Source: Callorhinus ursinus (taxonomy: Eukaryota > Chordata > Mammalia > Carnivora > Otariidae). Taken from it: a DNA stretch of 64,000 nt. Both the position numbers and the translations under genes were made by a program. The stretch is taken from assembly GCF_003265705.1 (NCBI RefSeq), contig NW_020312848.1, positions 58,686,801 through 58,750,800 on the forward strand, read 5' to 3'. Position 1 is the stretch's first letter. Every line of letters begins with the position of its first letter. Shown here one piece after another: positions 1-12,707 of the stretch. A model generated the notes under the pieces. It was not told the DNA's origin. It made no database searches and worked only from the letters and a program-made list of their open reading frames with translations.

Positions 1-984
1 CAGTGTTGTGGAGTATATCATCACAACCATTCTAAATCAAAAGACATATTTAAACTCACTGCACTCCCTCCTGCTAAAAAGGGGCACAGTGCTTAGTATG
101 TTTGTTTAGCTGTTGGATAAAATATATCATATTTGGGTGCTTTTTTCACATCCTTTTAGTGAAGTCATTTTTTTAAAAGGAAAAACAGAAGTGTCTTTAG
201 CTAGTCTGTGCTGCAATTCAACCCATGCTGTCTCTTGGCCCTTATTTCCAAAGATATCATGTTGTTTAATACTTCTGAAGTAGATCAGGGTAATGTATGG
301 AATCTAACGTAAACTCCATGATATAACACTGAGAAGGTCTTTAAAATTTTGGAACAAACTCTTGGCCTTTTCAGACAAATGATTATTCTCCATCTTATAG
401 CTATTAACTTGCCATTAATTGTTTGCCTGACCAGAAGATATGAAAAGTGTATGCCAGCTGATTTGCCCAGCATGAATTGAATACCCAAGAACATTCCTTT
501 TTCAAGTAGAAGAGGTATTTATAGGACTGGACTTTGACAAATACTGACATTCGGACCCCTGCCAACAAAAAAACCAGTTGCATTTGTATATAGTTACACA
601 TCCTGTATACCTATCCATGCTATATTGCCCACTGTCTTCAAATCACATGTATAGCCTCATGGATATTGCCCATTACAATATCCATGTTACCAAGGAGGGG
701 AAAAAAAGACATCTTGCTTGACAAATGGTTGCTGGCAATATGCTTAGATGACCTGGATTGGTAATACTGCAGTTATGCAGCCTTATTCAAGAGTAGGGAA
801 GATGAAAATCCTACCAATGGTTATAAATTCAACTTGTTTATATCATCTACTTAGTCTAGAAAAAGGGAAGCATGAATTCCTGGGCAATAGCTAAGAGGTT
901 GGCCAGATGTTCAGAAATTGAAAGGAATATGACTAAAGGCTTAGAGGCAAGGATATTATCTATGAATATGCCCTGGTTGCCTTA
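1..984. other. Intergenic, no gene recognised
   Basis: AT-rich sequence. Open frames are short (under 70 codons), overlap on both strands and have no motif I recognise. No clear repeat was identified. Confidence 0.6.
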
Positions 985-1190
985 CACACAGGCCCAGCTT
1001 AGCCTGTTGGAGATTGAGACACTGCATGGAGAAGAGTGATCTTTCCCAGTTGAGCCCATCCTAGACCAGCCCAAGTTCAACCAACCAGCCGCTGCCTGTA
1101 AATACATGTGTGAGCTCAGCCAAGGCCAAAAAAAACAAAAACAAAAACAAAAACAAAAACAAAAAGCACCCATCAGAACCCAGCACAGTT
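985..1190 (+). mobile_element. MLT1-like LTR fragment with an internal CAAAAA tract
   Basis: The text around 1020-1130 (GTGAGCTCAGCCAAGGCC and the preceding GAGCCCATCCTAGACCAGCC) resembles the 3' half of mammalian ERVL-MaLR LTRs. A run of AAAAAC units at about 1128-1165 interrupts it. The element is only a fragment and the family name is from recall, so the assignment is tentative. Confidence 0.4.
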
Positions 1191-1265
1191 TTCTCAGACT
1201 TGTAAATGAAATAAATTGTTTTAAACCATCTGTTTTCTATAAAATGATCTCTCTACATGTCTACC

Positions 1266-1314
1266 TTTGTCTTTTTATATTTTATATTTTATTTTATATT
1301 TTATATTTTTTGTC
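1266..1314. repeat. TTTTATAT-type low-complexity tract
   Basis: Repeated TTTTATATTTTATAT units, directly visible. It abuts the L1 fragment on its right. Confidence 0.7.
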
Positions 1315-1315
1315 T

Positions 1316-1372
1316 TGAAATATTTGGTAGAATTCACCAGTGAAGCCATCTGGGCCTGGGCTTTTCTTTGAG
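1316..1372 (-). mobile_element. L1 ORF2 fragment, antisense
   Basis: The minus strand reads PGPDGFTGEFYQIF, the conserved segment at the start of the L1 ORF2 reverse transcriptase domain. Only about 20 codons are preserved, so this is a short relic with no coding function. A second copy of the same motif occurs on the + strand near 13810. Confidence 0.75.
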
Positions 1373-1389
1373 GGAGAAGTTATTCTGTG

Positions 1390-4300
1390 TATGTGTGTAT
1401 GCACCTCCCCCCGACCCTCCACTATATTTCCAGCAGTTAAAACAGAATTTTGTAGTTAAAATATTCTTGGATCAGTCCCAGCATGAAAAGAACAGCCTAC
1501 TCTATTTAGGAAAATATAATTCAAGGAATGTTTAATGAAGGGCACATAGGTGTGATGAGGAAGGGAGGGATCATAAGAAATATCTTAATTCGTAGGTCTA
1601 GCAGCACTAAGGCTCTTATCACACTGATACCCAAAGTATCAAACAGAATAGAGTTATTACTAGAACCTAGAAGTGAGGAGCTGTGTCTTCCTTACAAGAG
1701 TCATACTCATCCCAAGGAAGCCAAACAGAAAGGGAGCCTCAGCTTTCCTTTCCTTCCTTCTCTGCCTTTTTTGTCATATCTTTGAAGCTTAACCCAATCT
1801 GAGGCTGGAGAGTAAGGAAGCCAATTCATATGGTTAAATAGATGATCCTCCTAGAGCAGAGAACAGGGCATGAGATGGTATATATTATATCTGGAAAAGC
1901 AAAAACAAAAAAAACAAACAAAACAAAAAACAAGCTTTAACTACTATAGTACTGAAGAATATATAGTTGAATGAATTAGTGAATGCATGGATGTTACTGT
2001 ATAGATTGTTGCAGTTACTTTGAGGGCAATTTGGAAGCATTCATTGGTATTTGAAATATTTGATACCATATCTCAGAATTTAAATTAAAGAAATACTAGT
2101 ACAAATGAAACAGGAGTTAAGTTTGAGAAAGGTAACTTGAGGATAAAATTTTGGTCACCATCTGAGATTAGTGTAAGCTTTGTGGATAATCTTTTATCTA
2201 TAATTTAAAAAATTAAAAGGATATTTTGTATGTGTACAGTGTAGATAATTACATGATAATTTATGTATTAGAAAAACAAATACAGTAGTTATATTAGAGC
2301 CAAGATAAAATAATTCCTCTTAGGTTCCTGGCAGCCAAGGTAAAATGAACAATACAAAAGATTATATAATATTAATCATCAAAAGCAAACAGACTAGTTG
2401 AGATAAATGTTTTATTTCTGCTAAGCTCCTTCCAATATCAAACATTATGTTTCTATAATTTTTTTAATGTAAACTATCATATAAATGGCAGAAATAACAT
2501 TCAAGGTACTATCTTATTGGGAGTTTAAAACAAATTGCAAAAGCATTCCTTTTCATGACCATTTTCTTACACTAAGTAGTTAAAAATGACAGACATTGCT
2601 ATTTGAAGACCCAGTGAAGCAATTAATGCAGTCTTAAATACATTATGTTCAAGTAGTGCAATATGAGCAAAGGATAAAAATGCCCTATTTTAATTTTACA
2701 CAATATGATTCACTATTTACATGTAAGTGGTTTTATAATGATGATTACATAAACTTCACCTTTTTAATTAAATATTCTCACCAAAAACAATGATAGTTCA
2801 ACAGTAAACTGATACCAAATTATAGTAGATGATCTGCTGTTTTCCAGTTATTCATCTTTCATGTACGAGTAGAAAAAGCAATTAATAAAATAACATATGG
2901 GCCACAAAAATATGGTTTATAACAAAAATGAGATTATATGATTTTTCTTTGTATGCAACTCTTCTCACCTTGATAACTTTACATTTAAGTGCTCCTTATT
3001 AGAATGCATTTCTAATATTTCAAGAAGATATAATATTTTATACACATTATAGATATATTGGGACCTCAGCATGGCCAAACTAGTTTGGGCATAATAACAA
3101 AGGCAGTTGTATTTTATGGCTTTCAAGAGTTTTATTACCGAAAGCACCAGATGAAAGAGTTGTAGTTATAGTATTACTGAAGCATGAATTTTTGTAAAGG
3201 GTTGTATTTTACCTGCTTACAGATACTGAAATAATCAATTAGGTGTGAAAAACACAGAAATATATAAAAAATGAGGATCTCCTTTTCAAATAAAAGTATT
3301 AATTATGAATATATAAGCCATAATTCTGGAATTTCCTGCCAAAAATATAATTTTTTAGAGTTAATGGTTGTTTCATTATATATTTTGGTAAATAGAACAT
3401 CCTAGTGATAGTTTATTTCCCATGTATATAAATATTTGCAAAATATTTTGCAAAAAAGATCAGAGTTTAATAAAAGGCATTAAATATTTTAAAAATTATC
3501 ATGTATTATAGCCCACCCTCACCCTAGGAAAGGACTTTAGTAATTGCAAAAGTTAGATTCATGCTCTTGCCTCTCTATCCCCCACTTTATGTTGTCCCAG
3601 ATGACAATGAATATGTGTATCTTACCAGACTTTTGAAAAACAGAACTTTGGGAATAAAGTCAAGTTTACAGGAATTTTTAAAAAGTAAAGAGAATATCAA
3701 AGAAAAGTTTTCTACTAAGTCAAACTATTTTAAAAGTTGCACAGAGAAATAAAAGTATAGATCAGTTAGATAACTCAGCTATTTTTAACGGTTAAACTGG
3801 TGAAAGGGGGCACTGGGCAAAGAATCCTCATCAATGTGGTAGGATGGGGCTGACTCGATTAACAGGGGCATTCGGGGTAAGATGTGCTCATAAAAAAAAA
3901 AATCAAAGAAAGAAAGTGGATAGGGAAATAACTGGCCAAGTTAGAGCAATGTAAGGTTTAGTCCAGTGAGATATTACTGCAAGGAGACATACAAGCAATG
4001 GTGAGTCGTCCATCAACAAATTACTTGAAGTTTCTCTAAAAATTCATTTCTATATTACATCATGTCTTCATTCCAGACAAATAAAAAATGAATATTAACT
4101 GCATTATTGATGCTTGATATGTCTCTGGAGGATGAGGTCAAAGTCTCAGCAATGGGGATTTTTAGCAGTCCTGGCAACCTCAAGTCTTAGGCCAGTACTT
4201 AGGAGAACAAGCCTTTTTCTGCATAGCAATTATTCTCTCACTCTAAAGGCAAGGGATTTCCTTAGATATGATTCCCCCCTCCCCGTAAAAAATTCACATT

Positions 4301-4489
4301 TTCTTAATGTATAGACTCAGTGCAATTAACTTTTGCATTACCTTCCCCAACTTGACACAAGAATCACTTCTTTATCTCTGAATAGATTTGTTATATTCTC
4401 TCTTCCTTTGGAAATACAGATATGAGGGAGGAGATGGCATCTACTTGACATTGCTGGGCTTTAAATAAATCAGTTTATATGAAATCACC
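1390..4489. other. Intergenic, no gene recognised
   Basis: AT-rich sequence with several A-rich stretches (such as AAAACAAACAAAACAAAAAAC near 1905-1932). No conserved ORF, RNA gene or well-preserved repeat was recognised. Confidence 0.55.
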
Positions 4490-4605
4490 TGATATAGCTA
4501 TTATCCACATTTTATAAAGAACAGTGGATCACTGACTGGCCCAAGGTCAAATGGAAAAGAACGGATTTGAACCCCAGTCTTTGATTTCAAAGCTTTCTCT
4601 TTTTC
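4490..4605 (-). mobile_element. MIR element, antisense
   Basis: ATTATCCACATTTTATAAAG, then CTGGCCCAAGGTCAAATGG and GGATTTGAACCCCAGTCT, follow the antisense MIR consensus (poly-purine 'attttacagatga' block, 'cccaaggtcac' block, 'gattcgaacccaggc' block). MIR is an ancient tRNA-derived mammalian SINE. Confidence 0.7.
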
Positions 4606-4675
4606 CTAATAAATGATAATTTCTACCAACATAAAGCATCTATTTAGTATTCTGAGCTACAAACAATGCACTGGA

Positions 4676-5122
4676 TTCAGTAGTATCCCACAAAAATCCA
4701 TGTTCACCCAGAACCTCAAAATGTGACTTTGTTTGGAAGTAGGCTTATTGCAGATATAATTAGTTAAGATGAGTTTATGCTGGATTAGAGTTGGCCCTAA
4801 ATACAGTGACTGATGCCCTTATAAGAAGAGCATGTGAAGACACAGAGACATAGATATGCACATAGGGGAAGAAGACCATGTGGAAACAGGCAGAGATTAA
4901 AGTGATACAGCTATAAGCCAAGTCATGCTAAGGATTGTCAAGCAACCACTATAAGTTAGGAGAGGCAAGGAACCATTTTGCCCTACAAATCTCGGAGGAA
5001 ACGTGGCCCTGCTGACACTGATTTCAGACTTCTAGCCTGCAGAACTTAAAAGAATAAATTTCTGTTATTCTAAGCCATCAAGTTTCTGGTATTTTGTAGG
5101 CAGCCCAAGGAAATTAATACAA
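4676..5122 (+). mobile_element. ERVL-MaLR LTR (MLT1-type), near full length
   Basis: About 445 bp follows the MLT1 LTR consensus in order: CCAGAACCTCAAAATGTGAC near the 5' end, TTGCAGATATAATTAGTTAAG, CCTTATAAGAAGAG, GCAGAGATTAAAGTGATACA, then ATTTCAGACTTCTAGCCTGC and a 3' end with AATAAATTTCTG and AAATTAATACA. No internal retroviral region is attached, so it looks like a solo LTR. It is noncoding and old, with many substitutions. Confidence 0.75.
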
Positions 5123-5926
5123 AGGCCAGTTAACAAAGTAGTTATAATTTTTTTGCCGCAGTGCTACTAGAAATAAATATCCTTTAATAATTTAGAGGAT
5201 ACTTTAGAATCTTGTATTTCCTCAAAATTACAATTAAAATAATTACCAGTCACAAATTTTTTATTTTGTCTTTTGCCTCATTTGACTACTTTTCCCCACC
5301 TGTATAGCTAAACCTAAGCATTCAATGCAGCGTATTCTCAGTGCTCATATATTTGTTGGAGAAATGATTTAACAAAGGGTTGGCAGAATTCATCATTGGA
5401 ACTTAGAGTAGATGTGTAGAAAAGCTGACTAGTAGAAAGTCTTAATAAAATTTTGGCAAAACATTCGAAGTAAATATGGGACCTATGTTACTGCCTTTTT
5501 CTCGTACGTATACAAAAAAAAAAAAAAACATACAAATCTGATGAAATGGCTAAAGAACTAAACTCCATCATTTTTTATGCACAGCTACTGCCTCTTGAAA
5601 GAATACTTGCCAAAGTGGCAAAGTAAGAATGGGATATATGATTTGAGAAAATAACTCTGAGATTGCCCCCATCTCAGTAAAAAGAAGTTATTACCAGAAG
5701 AATCTGCACATAGATTAGGAGTCATGTCTCCAGTACCTCCAAAATCTCAATAACAAAGAATGGAAAACTAAAGCTATTGCAATACAACTTGATAAAGTTT
5801 CTGCATGTTAATACCTGAGCTTTAAACAATTACAAAAGCCAAATTCTTTGCAATCTTGATATTGCTGTTATTCAGGTATCTACCTGGAAAAATGTGAACT
5901 GATTTGGAACTGGCTTATTAAAAAAT
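5123..5926. other. Intergenic, no gene recognised
   Basis: AT-rich sequence with a 15-A run at about 5514-5528. No gene or repeat family was recognised. Confidence 0.55.
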
Positions 5927-5940
5927 AAAGAAAAAGGAAG

Positions 5941-6357
5941 GATGCCTAGGTGGCTCAGTCGGTTAAGCATCTCACTCTTGATTTTGGCTTAGGTCAAGAT
6001 CTTAGGGTTGTGGGATCAGGCCCTGTGTTGGGCTCCATGCTCAGTGCGGTCTCCTTGATATGCTCTCCCTTTCCCTCTCTCTCTGCCTTTCCCCCTCTCT
6101 CTGCCTTTCCCCTTGCTCTCACTCTCTCTCTAAAAAAAATCAATCTGGAAGGAAGGAAGGAAGGAAGGAAGGAGAAAAAGAGAGAAAAAGAAAGAAGAAA
6201 GAAAGAAAGAAAAAGAAAGAAAGAAAGACAGAAAGAAAGAAAGAAAGAAAGAAAGANNNNNNNNNNNNNNNNNNNNNNNNNNNNNNNNNNNNNNNNNNNN
6301 NNNNNNNNNNNNNNNNNNNNNNNNNNNNNNNNNNNNNNNNNNNNNNNNNNNNNNNNA

Positions 6358-6421
<64 letters not shown>

Positions 6422-6429
6422 GAAAGGAA

Positions 6430-6459
<30 letters not shown>
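5941..6459 (+). mobile_element. Can-SINE with a tail expanded into a GGAA/GAAA microsatellite
   Basis: The head GGATGCCTAGGTGGCTCAGT starts at 5940-5941, followed by a CT-rich middle to about 6132. The A-rich tail has grown into GGAA and then GAAA repeats that run through the assembly gap to about 6459. The near-identical 14-mers AAAGAAAAAGGAAG (5927-5940) and AAAGAAAAAGGAGT (6460-6473) flank the whole unit. They are the likely TSD, so the microsatellite belongs to the SINE insertion. Confidence 0.85.
6257..6356. other. Assembly gap, 100 N
   Basis: Exactly 100 N with pure GAAA repeat on both sides. A round 100 usually stands for a gap of unknown size, so the repeat length here is not known. 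Confidence 0.98.
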
Positions 6460-6466
<7 letters not shown>

Positions 6467-7429
6467 AAGGAGTTCAAGACAGGACCAAGATAGAAGAGAT
6501 CACTAATGCCCTTAGTTTGGTAGTTAATTTTACAACTCCACCTTTAGATATATCTATATGCTATATATTTTTTTGTCTTTGATATTTATACTTAAATCAT
6601 CTGTTTAAATAGTGTGTCTTTCATAACACATCTTTTCTGTAGTTGGCAAAACTGCTTTCTCACCAGACAAGAGGAAATAAAACTCACAACCTCAAAAACA
6701 GGGAGAAGAGATCAGCTAAATCTACTCCTTATGCTTTTTATTTCCTTGGTTTTGCTCTTCTATAAAAAAGAATAAAAACCTCTCTTCCATTCATATATTT
6801 AACATATGCAGTAGCTGTCAGCTCTGCATCCCACAATTTATCACTTTTAATCAAGCTCGAACAAAAGGACTGTGACATAATTGGATGTATGATCCAAGAA
6901 CCTAAATTGTCTTTTGTTAAGCCCACTTGTTTCCATAGCTTCACTGAATTATAAAAATCTGAATTCTAGGAGTTGCTGAGCATGGTTGATAGCACATCTA
7001 GTAGGTATCTAGAGCATCCTTGATGTTAACACTGCAGGACAAGAGAGATCCATCCTTGTACACAGTACAGATCTCCACAGGGACCCTCGTTTTCTTTTGT
7101 TTTCTAACTTGCCATAAAACACATTTTTCCTACAAGTCAATGTTTAAAAAAAAAACAAGATTAAATTCTCTGCTTTTGAAAATTGATATAAACTACTTAT
7201 AAGTTTTTAAACTTGATTAGATCCACTTAAGAGTCCCCATGTTTTTGACAATTTAAATAAGAATTAATAAGTGGGTAAAATTTTCATCTGTTTTTACATA
7301 TCGTATTATACAAGTACTTCCACGGTGGAGATAAAACATTGCATATAGACATTTCCGGTAAAATATATCCCTTGTGTAGAAAGCATATTAAACTAGCAAC
7401 CAACAACTTAGCAGCAGTGTATATAAATA

Positions 7430-7570
7430 GAACCTTAAACCAGAAGACGACTCAGGTTGTACTCTTAGCACCACTTATGAAAATGTAATCTTGGGCAAGT
7501 TATTTATTTGAGCCTCAAAGAGGCTATCTGAAAACTGGATAAGAAGATATAACCTACCAAGCTTTATGGA
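7430..7570 (+). mobile_element. MIR element
   Basis: AATCTTGGGCAAGTTATTTA, followed by GAGCCTCAAAGAGGCTATCT and AAAACTGGATAAGAAGATA, matches the central MIR core ('gaccttgggcaagttactta ... gcctcagtttcctcatctgtaaaatgg'). Confidence 0.65.
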
Positions 7571-9534
7571 CTAATAACCGAGTTATTAAAATTGAATCAG
7601 ATGGATAAGAAGGAAATGTGAAATAAATACATCCTTAAGATATATATATATATCATTAATGTTTTACTTTTAAAAAATTATTTGTTTTTTAAATAAGCAC
7701 ATACTTTCAAAAATTGACTTCTAAAATATGTGTCAAAAATTGACTGTTAAAAGACATGTCAGAAATGGTAATCTTCTGCACACTTCTGTGTCCTCTAATC
7801 TCACTTCCCATAGTCAACAACTTTCAAAACTCTTGAGTATTTCTTCAGCCATCAATGTCCATGTTTCTAAATAATATGCTAATATAATTATTTCTATGTT
7901 TATAAATTTCACAGAATATTGATTGATATCCTGTTATGAGTTATTTAGCTCTTATGAATCTCCTGTTCCACCTTGAATCCCAAACCCCCTACCCTACCTA
8001 TTCTATCAATACTGAAATTTTTGGATGTTTGTATTACTATTAACAATGTAATGTACTAGGATTGTTTCCATTCTTGTAAAACTTTTTTCTCTGGATTTAT
8101 TAATTACTTATTTTGGTTATCTATAGCCAATTTTTAATATGCTCTAACAGATCTATCAAAGCGCAACAGTTGTTCTAAATGCCCAGGCACATCAGGTTCC
8201 TTTCTTCCCCTGGGACACCACCCTCCCATAGCTATCTTCCTACCCTAATTTGACTGTGCAGCCTTTGATACTGCAGATGCCTTCCATGATTCACCTTTGG
8301 GAATCTCTTGTTTCATGAATGTCATCTTTTTTTCTTTATGTTTCCTCCTTAGCATCTTCTCCAATCTTTCTAAAAAGAGGAATTACAAAAGAATTAACTG
8401 TTTTTTCTGATTCCTTGCATGAAATATGTTACACTGCATCCTCTCATTTGAATGAATTTGGCCAGCTATAGATCTCTCTCTCCCTCACTCAAGTCTCCTT
8501 CCTCAGAGGTCATAGGGAACAGTGGGCTGTTGAGAGCTATAGTCTCGAATCAACTGACAAGTACACCCAAAAGGCAAGAAACCCAGTGCCTTCCCACAGA
8601 AATCCTCCCCTTGAAGGAATACAGATAGGGAGCACCAGACAAAGCAATGTAGATAAGCTCATCAGTCTCCATGCCAATGAGAGAAACAAGATGTTTATAG
8701 TATCCAGAAGTTCCCAAATGTACAGGCTGGAATTTACCTATACAAATAATTATTTTTAATCCAGCTTTAGACCTCATCTAACTTCCCATCCAATATCTCA
8801 CTCTGGGTAGGGTCACAGATCTGCTTACTTCTCCCCCAAATCATCTTGCTTATATATAATGTCATCATAATATACTGAGTGAACTGAGGTTTAGGCTATA
8901 TTTTCCATGCCTCAACAGTCATTTTTATTTTTTTTTACTATGTATCTCTTTTAAATCTTTGTGGAGAAACAGAACATTCTTTTTCTTAATACCTTATAGA
9001 CAACAGTTGGTATTAAACAGAATCCATCTGTTTTTTTTTTTTTCCCTCCTCTCTGTACTTTGGATTCCATTTTTAAATTCAAGCCATTTTTTTTCCTTCA
9101 TATTGGTAGCATACTTCTAAAATACTATGTTAAGTTGAATTTTTTTTAGTATGTCTTATTGTCAATTTTGTCCCTCTTCAATTTATTCTCCAAGGTTGAA
9201 AGTTAAAAACCGTCACTTGGCTGTCTTCTAGGACCCACTATTACTCTTCCATTCTGATTCCCAGTTTGGATGTTTAATGGTTGCATCAGGGTAGACTTCA
9301 CTAAATAGTAGACAATTTAGTAAAGTTGATCTTGTACTGAGAGTGTCCCGAAACGTTAAGGTAAAAGAATAAAATAAATCATCCAGAAGTAGAAATCTTT
9401 GCAAGAAGACAGGATTTCAATTATTTCCCCTAATTTAAACTAAAAAAGTTTAACTTTTTATAACTGTACTGGGAAATAAAATTTATAGACACAAATATGG
9501 AGATGCATATAAAAATGCACATGGATATGTCTAT

Positions 9535-9559
9535 ACACACACACACACACACACACACA
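9535..9559. repeat. AC dinucleotide microsatellite
   Basis: A pure AC run of about 12 units, directly visible. Confidence 0.95.
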
Positions 9560-11443
9560 TCTTTGGTAGCTAAAGGATTCTATGTTATACTCTAAGTTAA
9601 ATAGAGATATGTGATTACTTAACATAAAACAGTTTATTGTTTATCTTTAAAACATAAAATCACAATAATTCCAGCTAATTGCAACTAATATGGTACTGAG
9701 TTCTGCTTATTGGCCTGTTTTCCTGCCTCATGGTAATTGCCTCTGCCTATTGTTTATTTCTGTTTTTTAGAAGCCCAACTCAAAGAGATCTAGGAGCCTA
9801 AGGCTATTTTAGACAATTGAGGAAAGTGGAAAATTGCCAAATGAAAACCAAACATAAATATATAATCAAGAAAAACTGCCAAATAATAAAAAGATGGAAG
9901 AAGTACATGTTTAAAATTTTATATATTGACCATCTGCACAATCCTAACTTATCAAACAACTGCCAGCTTTTAACCTCATTTTTCAACCTGTCTTCATTGA
10001 GTAATAGAGTAAGAGAAATTACCAAGTTCTTGTCCTTTCTGATCCATTGATTTGTTCTATGACCTTCTGTCTTGACACTGTTGGACCTCAATTTCACAAT
10101 CTATAAAACCATTCCTGTTAGATTTACTATTGGACCAATTACTCTCATCTTGGGATACTTTAGCAAACAAACAAAAGGGAAGAGAGGACATATCTATCCC
10201 ACCTCTTTGTAGTATGCAGTTCAAAATAATGCATTTCTGTATTACCTATGTTATTCTCTAATCTGAACTTTTTCACAGATATTTTTAATTATATGTATTT
10301 TATATAAGTTTAAGATACTCTATTAATAGTGATTAAAAAAGAACCATCTCCAATTTAAATTTAAATAATTTAAAGTATAACTGGAAACTACAGAAAGTGT
10401 CATAGAATATATGATGGCAAAAATTATATTTGTACAATATTTTTTTAATCTTTTTTCTTCTTGGAAAAAATGAAAGTTCTCTTCTAATGGCACTGAAGAA
10501 ACAGGTGGTATCTAGAATTCCCACTACAAAAGACAACCCCTGTGGACTCATATAGATCTGATGTGCTGTTCTTTTTGTAGATAAGAGCATTTTCAGTTCA
10601 ATATAGTTTTTTCTCCTTTAGTGTAAGTTTATATAACTGAGTAGGTAGGATCATTAAGAAGGCAAAAAAAAGGAAGCACGGGGCACCCAGTATCAACAGT
10701 CATTCTACTCTAAGGATACCTTTAAGAAAGGCTTCCTGACTAACCACACAAATAGAATTAAGATAGACTGAATCTGGCTTTCCTTACCTCATGGCTAAGC
10801 ATCCAGAATTCTTGCCCCCTTCCCTCTTAAGGTGACTGATAATACTGTACATTTCTTTTTAAAATATTTATGGATCATTTATTAGAAATCAAGAAATGCC
10901 AGAAGGAGACTCAAAGTCAAAACATACTTTATTAATGTTAAATATCTTATGTGTAACTTAGCAAGAATAAACTGGATTTCATAAAAGAGATATTGGCTGT
11001 GATATTGTGTATTAATTCTATAGTTAAAATCAATGTATAATAGAATATATTTGTGGCTGCATATTTGTGCTAATACAAATATAATTAGTACAACTGCAAC
11101 CACTGAAAGGCAATTGAATAAATTGATATACAAGTAATACAATAATATATAATTAATATAGAGAAAGGAACTTGGGGAGCAAAATTTTCCATTGATGGAG
11201 ATATTTCTGGGCTTAAAGAAGCAAAATTATTTTCCTAAAGTGTTCCTTTTGAAGCATCTAATTGTAATTTTGTAACCCTAAGCAATAAAATACATGTATA
11301 AAATCAGCTTTTACTTAAATATGACCCAAATTTGTTTGAATCTTAAACGTTCAGTTACAGTAATTCCAGATTCTATATAAGAAGAGTTTTTTGGAGGGTT
11401 ATCAAGAGAAGCAGGTCCCTATTTCTCCAAAATGTGGATACTT

Positions 11444-12692
11444 TACAGATAGCATCATGTCATCGGCATATAGTGAGAGTTTTACTTCTTTTTTTTAAAT
11501 TTTTTTTTAAGTAATCTCTACACCTAACATGGGGCTTGAACCTATAATCCCAAGATCAAGAGTCACATACTCTACTGACTGAGCCAGCCAGGCACCCTAG
11601 AATTTTACTCCTTCCTTACCAATTTGGATGCCTTTTATTTCTTTATGTTGTCTAATTGCTGTAGCTAGGACTTCCAGTACTATGTTGAATAAAAGTGGTG
11701 AGAGTGGACATTCTTGTCTTGTCCCCAACTTTAGGGAAAAAGTTCTCAACTTTTCACCATTGAGTAGGATTTTGGCTGTGGGGTTTTTCATAGAAGTCTT
11801 TATTATATTGAGATGTGTTCCCTCTAGACCTACTTTGCAGAGAGTTTTATACAGCTCAATACCCCCAAAAAAGCAAATAATGCAATTAAAAAATGGGCAG
11901 AAGATATGAACAGACATTTCTCCAAAGAAGATATCCAGATAGCCAACAGACACATGAAAAGATGCTCAACATCACTCATCATCAGGAAAATGCAAATCAA
12001 ATCTATAATGAGGTATCACATTTGTCAGAATGGCTAAAATCAAAAACACAAGAAACAACAGGTGTTGGCAAGGATGTGGAGTAAAAGGAATCCTTTTGCG
12101 CTGTTGGTGGGAATGCAAATTGGTGCATCCACTGAGGAAAAGAGTATGGAGTTTTCTGAAAAGTTAAAAATAGAACTATCCATGATCCAGGAATCACGCT
12201 ACTTGGTATTTACTAAAAAAATTACAAAAAACACTAATTCAAAGGGATATACGCACACCTATGTTTATTGTAGCATTATTTACAATAGCCAAACTATGGA
12301 AGCAGGCCAATTGTCCATCAATTGATGAATGGATAAAGATTTGGTGTATATATACCACACACACAATGGAATATTATTCAGCCATAAAAATAATGAAATC
12401 TCACCATTTGCAACAACATGGACAGAGCTAGATGTATAATGCTGAGCAAAATAAGTCAGAAAAAGACAAATACCCTATGATCTCATTTATGTGTGGAATT
12501 TAAGAAACAAACAAAAACGAACAACAACAAAAAGGCAAACCAAGAAACAGACTCTTAACTATAAAAGAACTGATGGTTACCAGAGGAGAAGTGGGTGGGG
12601 TGATGGGAGAAATAAGGGTTGGGAATTAAAGAGTGCACTTATCATGATAAAAATAAATAAAAATAAAATAAACTGAAAAAACATAAAAAAAT
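11444..12692 (+). mobile_element. 5'-truncated, 5'-inverted L1 (twin-priming structure)
   Basis: From 11855 to 12692 the + strand reads L1 ORF2 C-terminal sequence and a carnivore-type 3' UTR ending in an A-rich tail. From 11444 to about 11855 the L1 is antisense: the minus strand encodes the reverse transcriptase stretch with [20 protein letters not shown] and then [15 protein letters not shown]. The near-repeats AAAATGTGGATACTT (11429-11443) and AAAATGTAGACACTT (12693-12707) flank the whole, 13 of 15 matching, as an aged TSD. The head-to-head arrangement inside one TSD is the known signature of twin priming. A Can-SINE is nested inside the inverted arm. No intact ORF remains. Confidence 0.88.
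11491..11598 (-). mobile_element. Old-type Can-SINE, antisense, nested in L1
   Basis: A T-rich stretch at the left, then TAAGTAATCTCTACACC, GGGGCTTGAACC and a right end with CTGAGCCAGCCAGGCACCCT, is the reverse complement of a Can-SINE without a long CT-rich region. The repeats AGAGTTTTACTTCTT (11476-11490) and AGAATTTTACTCCTT (11599-11613) flank it and restore continuous L1 sequence when one copy is removed, so it postdates the L1. Confidence 0.85.
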
Positions 12693-12707
12693 AAAATGTA
12701 GACACTT

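Larger units (their letters stand above)
6473..11428. other. Intergenic, mostly unassigned
   Basis: Apart from the MIR at 7430-7570 and the AC repeat at 9535-9559, this block holds AT-rich sequence without a recognised gene. Open frames (up to 97 codons, for example 9804-10097 on the minus strand) are low complexity and overlap frames on the other strand. Confidence 0.55.

Noticed and set aside
5950..6582. 210-codon frame with Lys/Glu/Arg repeats
   Set aside because: It is a SINE head followed by the GAAA microsatellite and assembly gap read in one frame.
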